A DNA stretch of 64,000 nucleotides from Rhizophagus clarus. Taxonomy: Eukaryota; Glomeromycota; Glomeromycetes; Glomerales; Glomeraceae. Under the pieces are notes generated by a model. The model saw nothing but the letters and a program-made list of their open reading frames with translations, did no database searches and was not told where the DNA came from. The position numbers were made by a program, and so were the translations under genes. This document shows, in pieces, positions 11,430 to 22,360 of the stretch. The stretch's first letter is position 1; every line of letters begins with the position of its first letter. The stretch is taken from the NCBI GenBank assembly GCA_015698045.1, contig BLAL01000285.1, positions 1,674,001-1,738,000 of the forward strand, written 5' to 3'.

Positions 11430-13209
11430 AATTATAACCAATAAAAAACACACTATAAATTCGCATATTTAAAGATTTTAAAGAATAATTGTTCTCTAAA
11501 AAAAAGATAAATAACAAAGCATTATTAAACGTTTCGCTGAAAGAAAAAAAAATAAAAACTAAAAAAAAAATAATTGATTGCTCACCAAATTCCACGTGTT
11601 CAGATCCATCTAAAAAAAAAATATACTGGCAGATTTCATGTGTCCAAACTTGTCTAAAAAAAAGGAATAAACACCATTAAACAGAATAAATTCAATCAAT
11701 AATCCTTATCATAAATATTCAATGAACCTGTCTAAAAAAAAAAATTAAAATGTTAATGTAAAACATTTTGTAAAAAAATAATTTAAGAAAATCCTTAACT
11801 CACTGAAATTCCATCCCATGCATCCAAAGAGTCAAAAAGTCATCTAAAAAAATGTTATTACTTGCCAAAATCCCATGTCACAGTAATCTGAAAGAACGTC
11901 TAAAAAAAAGAAAATATCAAATCTGTTAGATATAGTTTCAATAAAATGAATAATTAAAGACAAACAAAACATACCATTGAATCCACACATCCAAAGACTT
12001 GAAGTTTTGTCAAAAATCATTCTTGCTGAATTTCACGTTCAGAGAGTCGAAGAATAAACTATCTAAAAAAAAAGAAAAAATAAATTAGTAATTATTTTTT
12101 AAAAGGCGAAAGAAATCTTAAAAAAAATATACTCGCTGAATTCTTACATTAAAAAAATATATCATCAAATCCACACATCCAAAGATTGGAGGTTTGTTAA
12201 AGATCATTCTTGTCAAATTTCACGTCCAGAGAGTTGAGGAACAAACTGTCTAAAAAAAAAGAAAAAATAAATTAGTAATTATTTTTAAAAGGCGAAAGAA
12301 ATCTTAAAAAAAAATACTCGCCAAATTCTTACGTCAAAAAAACTGAACTCACCTAAAAAAAATAGAGAATTGAAACGTTAGTAATCGTTTCATTAAATAA
12401 ATAAACTGAATATTTCATCTTACCAAAATTATATCAAAGATGTTGAAAATTAGCCATCTATAATTAAAATAATCAAAATATTAATACATAATTCATTAAA
12501 AAAATAAATTTAATTAAAAATAAAAAAAAAATATTAAAACTTACTAAAAGCTGAGTTGTTAAAATTGTTTTATTGCTACCAAATTCCACACAAGTATCAC
12601 CTATCTAAAAGGAGTAAAACAAATTGTTAATAAACGTCGTAAAAATCACAAAATAAAATGAAAAAATTAAAATACTCACCGAAATCCTACACAAAGAGCT
12701 AGCCATCTAAAAAAGAGTAAAAACAAGTCATTAGTAAATATCATAAAACATCAAAATAAAATGTAAAGATACTCCCAAAATCTTACTGAAGAGCCAACTA
12801 TTTAAAAGAAATGAAAAAATGAAAAGATACTTTCGAGATCCTACTGAAAAGCCAATCGTCTAAAAAAAAATGAAAAAAATGAAATTATTAACTGTCCTTT
12901 AGAAGTCATAGAATAAAAAAATTAAACTTTACAACTTTTACCAAAACATCATATCCAAAGAGCCGCAAAAAGAAACGGCCCCTAACGTCAAAGAACTGGT
13001 TGCCTGCAAAAAAAATGAACTGTTAATAAAGTTTGTTTAAAGTTAAAAGAAAAAACAATTTCACTCATCTAGATCCAAGGAAGAGATCTAAGAGAATACT
13101 AAATAAAAAAAAGTAACTGAACTTTTAGAAGTCGTTCATTAAATTAAGAGTAGTTAAAGAAAAAAAATTATTATCGTGAAATTTTGCGTTTAAAAGAGAC
13201 CAAAATATC
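11430..13209 (-). repeat. Degenerate tandem array of microexon-like modules
   Basis: On the minus strand, about fifteen modules of roughly 70-130 bp recur. Each has a T-rich tract ending in AG, a short block often beginning ATGG or ACGN and containing a CTTTGGACGTG-like core and an ATTTCG/ATTTTG end, then a GTAAG/GTGAG-like donor. Clear examples (plus coordinates of the block) are 12942-13003, 12680-12706, 12580-12604, 12424-12457, 11975-12062, 11804-11843 and 11586-11609. Several units have lost a donor, as in drifted repeats. The intervening stretches carry TACTAAC- or TATTAAC-like branch sites. It may be a transcribed gene of microexons, a splicing decoy, or fossil tandem duplication of one exon-intron unit. 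No long reading frame can be asserted, because some blocks contain stops in every obvious phase. Confidence 0.6.
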
Positions 13210-13436
13210 TGCTTAAAACGAGCCATTTTGTTGAGAATTTTTTAAAGAAAGTGCGGGAGAAGTGGGAAAAGAGAAATTAAGAAAGGGAAGGAAAAGGGAA
13301 AGATAAAGGAAAATATAAAGGGAAGAAAAAGAAAGAAGGGGAAAAGATAAAAAATAGGGAAAGGACGAAAGGAGGTAAAAAACAAAAGAAAATGGTGAAG
13401 GAAAAAGGAAAGAAGTTTTAGAAACTTCATTAAATT
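13210..13436 (-). other. Pyrimidine-rich leader (minus strand) before the module array
   Basis: The plus strand is almost pure purine here, so the minus strand is nearly all C and T. It ends just before a block starting ATGGCTCGTTTTAAGCAG and the first module. The apparent Phe/Leu/Pro-rich reading frame is a by-product of composition and should not be annotated as a protein. A similar tract occupies the same place in the element at 25661-27839, which suggests a conserved promoter or leader function. Confidence 0.5.
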
Positions 13437-13638
13437 TAGTCTTTTTTTTAAGCTTTAATTAGTTACGTGATACATGATATGACGCTCAATTAATATACAC
13501 TATTCGACTATGATTCAACAACGTCGAATATATGTTTAATCATAGATCATTACTAATTGAGGTCAAATAATTTTTAATTTTGGTTGAATATAGGTCAAAT
13601 TTCATTAAGGCCAAATATTCCTTTTTTGACTAGTGCAT

Positions 13639-15919
13639 CAGACAGGAAAAGAGCTGAGGAATACTATCCAGTCACTATTGTTATAAGCCTTAAGGCAATT
13701 ATGATTAGGTGTAAGTTGAACCTTTGCAGTTTGATATTTCTTTTGCACTCATGTATTGACTGACACCACTTTTCCCTATTTATTCAGTTTGCTGAAGAGT
13801 TGATAATTGCTCCATTTAACTGGGATGTCGTATACTACAAGGTTTAGCATAAGATTCATATCATTAGCATTGGGCTGGTATCTTGTGGTATTTCAGAAAC
13901 TTATATAGTACAATTGAGAATGTATGTATAGTATGGTTAAAATGATCTACATATGTATGGTTTTAAAAGTAGTATGTACAATTCATTTCATTTTTTATTA
14001 AAAAACTATACATACTAAAATTTAAGAAAAATTATAATTTCGCAATTTCTTTATAAATATATTTATATTATTTAAGAATTGTATTATACTTTAAAGAAAA
14101 CCTAAAGATTTTTTTTTTCTAGATTAGTTATCTCCATTGCTTCTACCACATTAGTATTATTTGCTCATATTTCTGTATGTATTTTGACATATTTAAGTTT
14201 AAAGAAGCAAGAAATATGGTTGGCAATAATAATAAATCCATTTTAAATTTATATAAAAATTTTATTAATAAAAATATAAAAAAAATAATTATAAAATAAT
14301 AATAACAAAATACCTTTCGACTTGATATTTCTTTAAAACATTTATATATTTTAAAAATTAAAATTTTAATAAAAGTACTTTTACTATTAGAGAAAAGATT
14401 TTTTTTTTATATAAGTATAAGTCACGATAAAGTTTTTATTATTGTTTATTATACGCATCTATTGTGTTACATAGTATGTAGTTATGCTTATTATCTTAGT
14501 ATGGTAATTTGTTTATCATACGTACTAAATTTACAAATCGTACTATATTGATTTACTATATACTTGGTAACCTGTAATAATAAGATTATTATCTCCTGTA
14601 CTACTCTTGTCTTTACACTTTTTGTTGTTGATCAAAGCAGACATATCATCACTTAGTTTGCTTCATTTAAAGGTAGATTCTGGGCCAGACATCAGTGGCA
14701 TCAAAAGTATTGGTTGTTATCCATCAAGGGTGAAGCCAGGTGAATATAATATGTATTAATAAACAAATAATTATTAATTATAAATAAAAGAAACTAAATA
14801 AATATAATCCTTATAATAATAAATAAAAATAATAATAAATTTAATTATAATAATACAGATAACTAAAAAACTCTCTCTCTTTCCATTCACTTCACATTTT
14901 GAATTATTATTTTACTATATGAGAAGTTTTCTTAAGTAAAGGACTTTGTGTAAAAAAATTGCCCTGCACATTACTAAAACATTTACACATCAACTACTTA
15001 TATTTATTAGGTTCAGCAATATTTTTGAACTTTTTTCAAGACTTTAAATTGAGGTTGAAAACTTAAGCTAAAAGAGAGAAATTTTTTCTATACTTAGTAA
15101 CTAAAGTTTGTTTTCTTGTTTAAGATATTGTTTCTGGTGATATTTGGTATCTTTCTTTCTTTATCTGATTTTTACTTCTATCTTCAGATAGATGGTTTTC
15201 TAAAGATTATATTTTTTTTTTATTTTTTATTATTTTTTCTCATTTTTCTTTTTTGTTTCTTATTTTTAGAATAATTTGATGTTTAAGAAGAATGCAGATC
15301 TGGGTAATCAGTTTTTGATTAGGTCAGGTTATATTAAGCATATTGAATTATCATGGGTATTTATTGCAATTTTCAGTTTTCCTTTTGAGTACGCTAGTCA
15401 GATAAATCTTAGAGACTTAAATAGTTTATCCAGATGCAACCAAGTTGGCCAACTTATTCAAAAGCTTGATTGATAAATAATATATGTATTTTGCAATATA
15501 GTTATATAGGAGATTTTTTTTTTATTTTTTTAATTAATTAAATTGCCTAGCAATAATATGTGAAGTTGTTACTAACCATGCAATTTCTTAATGTTTTTTG
15601 TTTAAAAAATAAATAGCGTTCAAGGTATTGAGGTCTCATTGAAGGGAGGTGGTATTATTATATCCTGCAAAGTTAAGTTACTTACTTTAATTTACTTTAT
15701 ATTTTCCACTAAGAAATTCATAATAACTTTTTAGTTTAGTTCTTTTGAATTAGCGATAGTTTGATTAATTCTCAATATTCACATATTTTTATGTATAGAT
15801 TATATCTTGTTCATAATTATATTTTCTATTATTAATGAAAATTAAAAATTAAAAATTAAAATTAAAATTTAACTAATAATACAATTACTAATGTTATATT
15901 TAACCATTATATTTTATTA
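13639..15919. other. AT-rich region with no recognised gene
   Basis: It continues the sequence interrupted at 10912 and then becomes simple AT-rich DNA. A weak inverted similarity (ATATAGTACAATT near 13912, ATATAGTACGATT complemented near 14540) may mark an old MITE. A 65-codon frame at 15276-15473 has no recognisable feature and lies in T-rich sequence. No RNA gene is seen. Confidence 0.35.
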
Positions 15920-16397
15920 CAGTCAAACCTCCATACAGTTACACCCTATATAGTCACACCTCTACATAAGAACCCAATTTTGTAAAACTGACTTTTACTT
16001 AGTTAATTTACCTTTTTATAATCACAATTTGGTTATAATTACTATCACCACATGATCTGTAACATACATATTATTTTTACTAGTAATTAAACCTCTTTAT
16101 AATCACTATAATTTCAGTCAGATCAAAATTTCAGCTGGAATTATAAACAAATTTCCTTTTTTAGAATGTAAATTATAAGAAATTTTCAAAATTGTTTACG
16201 GCCATCACCCAAAAATATACAATTTATATGATTTATAATTTTATAATTTATAATTCAGACTAAAATTAAGATAATTTTAATAATTTTTATTTCTGATTTC
16301 TGATAAAAAAAGTTATATACTATATATACAATCACATCTCTATACAATCACCAGTTATAGGTATAACCAACTTGGTGATTATATGGAGAGCTGATTG
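15920..16397. mobile_element. MITE with pogo/Tc1-mariner-type ends
   Basis: The left end reads CAGTCAAACCTCCATACAGT. The complement of the right end reads CAATCAGCTCTCCATATAAT. Both are flanked by TA (15918-15919 and 16398-16399). CAGTC-AACCTC-TATA termini with TA duplication are typical of pogo/Fot/Tigger-type elements. Internal motifs repeat the terminal ATAATCAC theme. At 478 bp with no frame it is non-autonomous. Confidence 0.75.
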
Positions 16398-17439
16398 TAT
16401 TCTTATAAAATATAAATAATGTAAAAAAAAAATAATAATTTGGAGACACCCCTAGCAAAAGGAGAGGCTCGGCTGATTTCGTGATTTAGAGAAACTATAG
16501 TTTTGATTACATAATGAATTTTGCAAATCATTATTTATTTTAAAAAAAAACAATTTTTTTTTATCATATTTTAATAATTAAGGTAAAATTTTGCAAGGAA
16601 ATCATTAAAAACAATGGTTTTTTTCTAGCACATTTATATTATTTTTTAAATGCTATAAAATAAAAATGCAAACAATAAAAAATCTCAAATATTATATTTA
16701 ATTATTAATATATTATATACAAAAAAATATATTTTTTAAAAGATTGGATAAATAGATATTAAATAAATATAAAATCTCAAAATTATATGATCGGTCTGAA
16801 TCCTTTCTTTTGCTAAGAAATCTCCATTTATTAAATCAATAAATTATAAATAAAGTAAAAATAAATAATAATGAATTATATAACTTTATTGTATATTAAA
16901 TTAGTATAATACAATTAAATTAAATGAAATTAATTTAAATAAAAAAAAATTATATATTAATAAATAGTTGACTAAAGATTCAATTATTTAATTTAAAGAA
17001 TCAACTATATTTTTCATTTACAAATCATATAACCATTTTTTTAGCAAAAAAATGCCGAAAAAAAGCTTGATTTTTAATTTCTTAGGCTCTTTTCAAATAA
17101 TATTTTTTTTTAGAACTTAATCACATCTTTTAAAACTTGACTGATTTAAAATACTAAATTTTAGCAGAACTACTGGTCTGGTATAAACATTATCAAGAAA
17201 ATAGTTTATGACCACAAACTTCAGATTTTCTTTGTATTTCTAAAAATTTTTGCAAAGTTAGCATTTGGCTACCTAGTTTTAAATACTCTAAAAGAGAGAT
17301 TTCTTATTAATACTATTTGTTTTAATAATATGAAAAATAAGACAAAGTCATTAGTTAAAGTTTTTGTTTATGGCTAGAAGTAGCGCTTATTTTTTTTTAT
17401 TTAGAGTTGTTTAAGAAGATATAAAAGTGGTAGTTTAGT
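16398..17439. other. AT-rich spacer, possible old inverted-repeat element
   Basis: No gene. Similar inverted ends occur at about 16441 (GGAGACACCCCTAGCAAAAG) and, complemented, at about 16828 (GGAGATTTCTTAGCAAAAGA), perhaps an eroded 390-bp MITE. A clean target duplication is not evident. Confidence 0.3.
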
Positions 17440-17447
17440 GTTGTATC

Positions 17448-17631
17448 TATAGATGCCACCTAAATCCAAAATAATTTGGGATTATGACAGCCCAAATGTA
17501 CAAATCCAAATTAATTTACAAATTACATATATAAATTTTGCAATTTGTACATTTGGGATTTGGGAATTATGGCTGTCAAAATATACAAATTAATTTGAGA
17601 TTTACTTAAAATAATTTGGGTAGCATCTATA
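17448..17631. mobile_element. 184-bp hAT-like MITE, copy 1
   Basis: Ends TATAGATGCCACC and, complemented, TATAGATGCTACC. The flanking 8-bp duplication GTTGTATC is perfect (17440-17447 and 17632-17639). The interior is a near-palindrome built on AAATAATTTGG and TGTACAAAT motifs. Non-coding. Its sister copy lies at 18282-18465. Confidence 0.85.
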
Positions 17632-18281
17632 GTTGTATCTCTTTTTTTAGTTTTCTTTTTAGATTTTTGAAAGTATTAATAACTTTTCCTTTAATTATTT
17701 TCTTGTTTGTCAATATTTTAGTCTTTAGTTTCTTTTTTCTATTTAGTTTTGAGAAGCTGAAAGTATTGGAATATTTTAGTAATTTGGTGTAACTTTCTTT
17801 TTTAGAGTTTTATTTAGTTGTTAATCCAAATAAGAGAAAGGAATTTGGTTGAATAATTTGTTTTTAATTATGTTAATATATGTTGATTCCTAGTTGGACT
17901 GGTCAAAGTCATGATGTGAAAAGTATTATACTGATTACTTTTATTTTGCTTTTAGTTAGGGCTCTGATCAGTTCAGTTTGGTTCAGTTTTTGCAAAAACT
18001 GATACTGAATCAAATTGATCAGTATCAGTATTGATGATTATCAAAACCGATTGATAATTACCAAAAATTAAACTGATTTACTGATATTAAAAATCATTTT
18101 AGTAAAAAAACATCGTGAAACTATTTTTTTTTACCAAATCAAATCATCTATAAAAACGTTTTACAACATTTTTTATTAAAGCAACAAAAAAAAATGTTGC
18201 AGAATGTTTTTTTTATTAAAATTAGCTCATAAAAATGTTTTGCAACATTTTTATTAAAGTGACAAAAAAATGTAGCGAAAC

Positions 18282-18465
18282 TATAAATGCCACTCAAATC
18301 CAAAATAATTTGGAATTATGGCAGTCCAAATGTACAAATCCAAATTAATTTACAAGTCACATATATAAATTTTGCAATTTGTACATTTGGGATTTGGGAA
18401 TTATAGCTGTCAAAATGTACAAATTAATTTGGGATTTGCTTAAAATAATTTGGATGGCATCTATA
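18282..18465. mobile_element. 184-bp hAT-like MITE, copy 2, inserted in the tandem array
   Basis: Closely similar over its whole length to the copy at 17448-17631, including the ends (TATAAATGCCACTC; complement TATAGATGCCATCC). The flanks AGCGAAAC (18274-18281) and AGCAAAAT (18466-18473) match at 6 of 8 positions, the differences being C/T-type, as expected for a decayed 8-bp duplication within an array unit. Confidence 0.8.
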
Positions 18466-18760
18466 AGCAAAATATTTTTTTTATTAAATCAACTGATAAA
18501 AAACATTTTGCAACATTTTTTAATTAAAGCAACAAAAAAATGAAGTGAAACGTTGTTTTATTAAAATTAACTTAAATGTTTCACAACATTTTTATTAAAG
18601 TGACAAAAAAAATGTTGCAAAACTTTATTTTTATTAAAATTAATTAATAAAAACGTTGCACAACATTTTATTAAAGTGACAAAAAAAATGTAGCAAAACG
18701 TTTTTTTATTAAATCAACTAATAAAAAATGTTTCACAACGTTTTTTAATTATAAAGACAA

Positions 18761-18880
18761 ATGTTCATGGGTCACACTTAGCTGAGCTGGGGGGTTATTT
18801 ATGTATTGTACATAGTATTTGTTTTTGAATATTTAACAATAAAAATAACACGACCTTTGAATTAAAAAAAAAAAAAAAAA
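18761..18880 (+). mobile_element. Short retroposed insert with poly(A) and 15-bp target duplication
   Basis: A 120-bp sequence of different composition (contains AGCTGAGCTGGGG and an AATAAA-like signal) ends in 17 A residues. It is flanked by the perfect duplication TAATTATAAAGACAA (18746-18760 and 18881-18895). This is the signature of target-primed reverse transcription of a polyadenylated RNA, either a 5'-truncated non-LTR element, a SINE or a 3' UTR. It is unrelated to the LINE elsewhere in the window, which shows no poly(A) tail. Confidence 0.8.
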
Positions 18881-20160
18881 TAATTATAAAGACAAAAAAA
18901 ATGTAGCGAAATATTTTTAATTAAACTAACTGTTAAAAAATGTTTCGCAACATTTTTTAATTAAAGCAACAAAAAAAATGTAGCAAAACGTTTTTTTTAT
19001 TCAACTAATAAAAAATGTTTCACTATGTTTTTTAATTATAGAGACAAAAAAAACATAGCGAAACATTTTTTTATTAAATTAACTGATAAAAAATGTTTCG
19101 CAACATTTTTTAACTAAAGCAACAAAAAAAAATATAGCAAAACATTTTTTATTAAATCAACTAATAAAAAATGTTTTGCTATATTTTTTAATTATAGAGA
19201 CAAAAAAAATGTAGCAAAATATTTTTTTTTATTAAATTAATTGATAAAAAACGTTTTGCAACATTTTTTAACTAAAGCAACAAAAAAAATGTAATGAAAC
19301 ATTTTTTTTATTAAAATTAACGCAATATTTTTATTAAAGTGACAAAAAAAATGTAGCAAAATATTTTTTTATTAAATTAACTAATAAAAAATGGTTTACA
19401 ACGTTTTTTAATTATAGAGACAAAAAAAATGTAGCAAAACATTTTTTTTAATTAAACTAACTGTTAAAAAACATTTTGCAACATTTTTTAATTAAAGCAA
19501 CATCAAAAAAATGTAGTAAAATGTTTTTTTTATTAAATTAATTAATAAAAAACATTTCGCAACATTTTTTAATTAAAGTAACAAAAAAAAAATATTGTGA
19601 AACATTTTTTTTATTAAAATTAACTCATAAAAACATTTCACGACATTTTTATTAAAGTGACAAAAAAAAACATTGTAAAACATTTTTTTATTAAAATTAA
19701 TTAACAAAAACTTTTCGCAACAGTTTTGTAATTATGTTAACAAAAAACTGTTGCGAACAATTTTTTTTTATCTAATTAATGTTTCATAACGTTGTTTGTT
19801 AAAGTGACAAGAAAAAAGTTGCAAATAGTTATTTTTTTTATTAGATTAACAAATAAAAATGGTTTACAATGTTTCTTAATTAAAGTGATAAAACACTGTC
19901 ATGAAATGATTTGTTTTATCAAAATAACTAATAAAAAACATTTTACAACATTTTTTTATTATATTATTTAGTTAAATTGATTTGGTAATTCATTTCAGTA
20001 AATCGCAAAACTGGTACTGAAACCGCAGTTACTGAAACTGATTGGTAAATTTACTGAAAGTTTCAGTTCGGTAAACTGTAAAAATCAAAACTGCTCTGAT
20101 ACTGAAACTGATCGGTACAGTTCAGTAATTACTGAAACTGATCAGAGCCCTACTTTTAGT

Positions 20161-21129
20161 ATATCCATGTTGGTTTAAAGTTGAATACTAGTTAGTTTAA
20201 GCTTTTTTCAAATTTGGTTTCAGTATCATGTCTATATGATATTTAATTAGGATGATAATGGCTTTATGTTATATGTATTTTGTGAAAATCATGGAAAAGA
20301 GTGGGATATTTTATATATATATTTTTCCTACATTAGTATATAATAATACTAACTATTTGTTGAAAGTTATAAGTCATATTTAATCTTGCTGGTCTTAATA
20401 AGATGGATTTATTTTAATAAGTTTATATAAGATAAAGTAAATTGTAGGTGTTTTTTAAATAGCTCTATCTTATTTATTAAATTTGCTGTATTTTTTCAGT
20501 TCTTTTTGCTTTTAATAAATTCTAGCTAAATATAACCTTTAACTATAAAAAAAAAAAAAAATTATTTGATTTAAAAAAATTTTTAATAAATATAAAAAAA
20601 CAATGGCTATATACTTCAATAAAAAAATAATTTAAATATATTGATAAAAAATATTTTAATAATCATATTATTTTTTAAATAATGTAAAATTATAGTAATG
20701 CAAATTTATATCAATCAGTGGAAATATCACACTCAGTGTTGTTACAGGACAATGTTTGGGATAGGTTATACAAAAAAGAAATGATAATCTCTCAAAATTT
20801 TATTATGATAACCTATTTTGTTACTCAGCAAAAGTATTTTAATATCTATTACACATAAATACATATAATTTTTGTAGAGTTTTTCAAGTTATAAAAGAGT
20901 ACAGATAGTGCGTGAACATGTCCAGGACAGCCAAAAAAAGCTGCGGACATCAAAAATGTACAACACTGGTCACACTAATTGATAAAGAAATTTTTTGTAC
21001 TATAATATTGTAAAATAAATTATTAATACAATAATGTTATTGAATATAGAGTACATATTTAAGACTTAAATTTTGGTAAAAATAATTTTGTAGTTTAAAA
21101 TTAGCGATCATTAAAATTATAATTCTGGT
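20161..21129. other. AT-rich spacer without recognised features
   Basis: No gene, terminus or RNA was recognised. The 3' end of LINE copy C should lie here but homology to the LINE fades near 21130, so the copy is 3'-truncated or rearranged at this point. Confidence 0.4.
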
Positions 21130-22354
21130 AAAATTTTTCTTACTTCTGGTTAAAAACACAAGCGAACGTATCAATCTCGTAGCAGTGTAATAATCTTTTT
21201 TGGAGAGATGAGTAACTTGCATCCGATATTCAAATTTAGGAATGAGCACGGTATTATAGAGGTAGACCACTTGTTTGGCAGATAGTCTAGCCGGTCAGAG
21301 AGTAGCGGCGAAGGAATTATATTCACCAGCGATTTATTTCCTAACAAAATCACGAGATCCTTTGATATTAAACCATACCCCTAGAAACCAAAATGAAGAA
21401 GTAATAGAAATAGGAGTAACAGATAAAGAGGAAATACTATTTAAAGGGAAAATTCTAAGTTAAAATCCACAGAAAAAATTGTAGATGTAGTGGTTAAGAA
21501 TAAAGAATTGGAAATCAAAACATATTTTTGGTGATTAGCAGAAGTATTATTCAACATGTAGAATTCTTCTGTAATTGAAAACATATGTTCCAATTCAGCC
21601 TTTGATGACGAAATAAGAGTGAAATCATCCATAAAGACCAGATTGTTGATAGTAAGAGTTGAGATATCATCTGTCGTAGACGAAAGTAGTGTTGGAGGTC
21701 GCAAAATATAAGGATCTATCATCTCTTTTTTCAACACAGTTAAGAGAGGATCTATGTAAATAACTCAGAAAAGTAGAGAAATCACCTCGCCTTAGTCTAT
21801 ACCAATGCGAACCTGATAGGAAAAAGTATCACCATGTGCAGTAAAGACCTGATTTGAGCGGTTCATAAAAGTGAAAGGATGAGCATGATGGCTGATGCAG
21901 GTAGACGTATACGTTTCAGAGCAAATTTCAACATAGTAAGGTTGATGGAATCAAACGCTTTGGAGATGTCTTGGGAGAGTATCCAAAGAGGAGAATTGTT
22001 ATAGTTTGCATCGTGGATGATTGATTCAAGAGTGATAATAGGATCATGACAAGTTCCACCTGGCAGTTCAGCAAAATTACCACCAGTAAGGACAATATGA
22101 GTAGCAAGGATGGCAGATAAACGGTTATAAAAGAGCTTCACAAATGATTTTCAAATAACTTCCAGAAGCGTAATGGGATGGGTATTTTTTAATTGACATC
22201 GCCATTCATGTGGCTTGGGGATAGAAAGGATCATAGCCTATCGCTAAAGATCCAGGATGTCAGCAGAAGCAAAACATTTACAGATCAAAATTAAAAGTAA
22301 AGAGTTGGTGGTAGGTCCTAGATGCTTGAGCATTTCATATGTAATCATGGAGAG
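21130..22354 (-). pseudogene. LINE copy C, piece 1: reverse transcriptase part of ORF2
   Basis: Minus-strand fragments match the RT of LINE copy A in order: IITLESIIHDANYNNSPLWI with LSQDISKAFDSIN (near 21970), the catalytic LVFMDDFTLI (near 21640), and VYLYNTVLIPKFEYRMQVTH (near 21250). Several frame changes interrupt them. The LINE sequence stops abruptly at 22354 and resumes collinearly at 31612 (AATCATGGAGAG then GTCAGAAGCTTTGCC), so the break is a later insertion and not an end of the LINE. It no longer encodes a functional enzyme. Confidence 0.85.
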
Positions 22355-22360
22355 CATCAG

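Larger units (their letters stand above)
10913..13635 (-). mobile_element. CACTA-ended non-autonomous DNA transposon with microexon-like array
   Basis: The element starts CACTAGTCGAAAAAAAA and ends with the complement of CACTAGTCAAAAAAGGAA. Homology continues inward (TTTGGCCT..AA..TTTGACC), with subterminal repeats of TAGGTCAAAT and GTCGAATATA. It is flanked by the 3-bp duplication CAT (10910-10912 and 13636-13638). CACTA termini, a 3-bp duplication and subterminal repeats are hallmarks of the CACTA/EnSpm (CMC) group. No transposase frame exists in its 2723 bp, so it must be mobilised in trans. The interior is not ordinary filler: the minus strand holds a long series of splice-signal-bounded short blocks (separate entry), led by a pyrimidine-rich tract. 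Termini and duplication are seen directly; superfamily placement is by these signatures only. Confidence 0.85.
18100..19960. repeat. Tandem array of about 95-bp units inside the hAT-like element
   Basis: Units alternate TTTTTTATTAAA, GCAACATTTTT and AAAAAATGTAGCGAAAC, giving partly self-complementary repeats (CGAAACATTTTTT against AAAAATGTTTCG). There are roughly 15-18 copies with many C-to-T style differences (GCGAAACG drifting to GCAAAACA). The array has no coding capacity. Its mirror-like units could form long stem-loops or serve as multiplied binding sites. Confidence 0.75.
17959..20152. mobile_element. hAT-like non-autonomous element filled by a tandem array
   Basis: It begins TAGGGCTCTGATCAGTT and ends with the complement of TAGGGCTCTGATCAGTTTC. 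A perfect 8-bp duplication CTTTTAGT flanks it (17951-17958 and 20153-20160). TAGGG termini and an 8-bp duplication fit the hAT superfamily. Subterminal copies of ACTGAAACTGATCGGTA, several at each end, are the expected transposase-binding arrangement. The centre is a tandem array of about 95-bp units. No transposase is encoded, so it would depend on an unlinked autonomous hAT. Two younger insertions (18282-18465 and 18761-18880) lie inside. Confidence 0.85.

Noticed and set aside
13242..13430. Small Phe/Leu/Pro-rich protein
   Set aside because: It is the translation of a nearly pure pyrimidine tract. The same artefact occurs at 27357-27551.
13900..14550. MITE with ATATAGTAC ends
   Set aside because: The inverted similarity is short and AT-rich, and no target duplication could be placed.
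15276..15473. 65-codon protein
   Set aside because: No recognisable motif or neighbouring signals, in a T-rich non-coding stretch. Chance is the better explanation.
16441..16828. MITE with GGAGA ends
   Set aside because: Ends are only partly similar and flanks do not give a consistent duplication. Mentioned under the spacer entry only.
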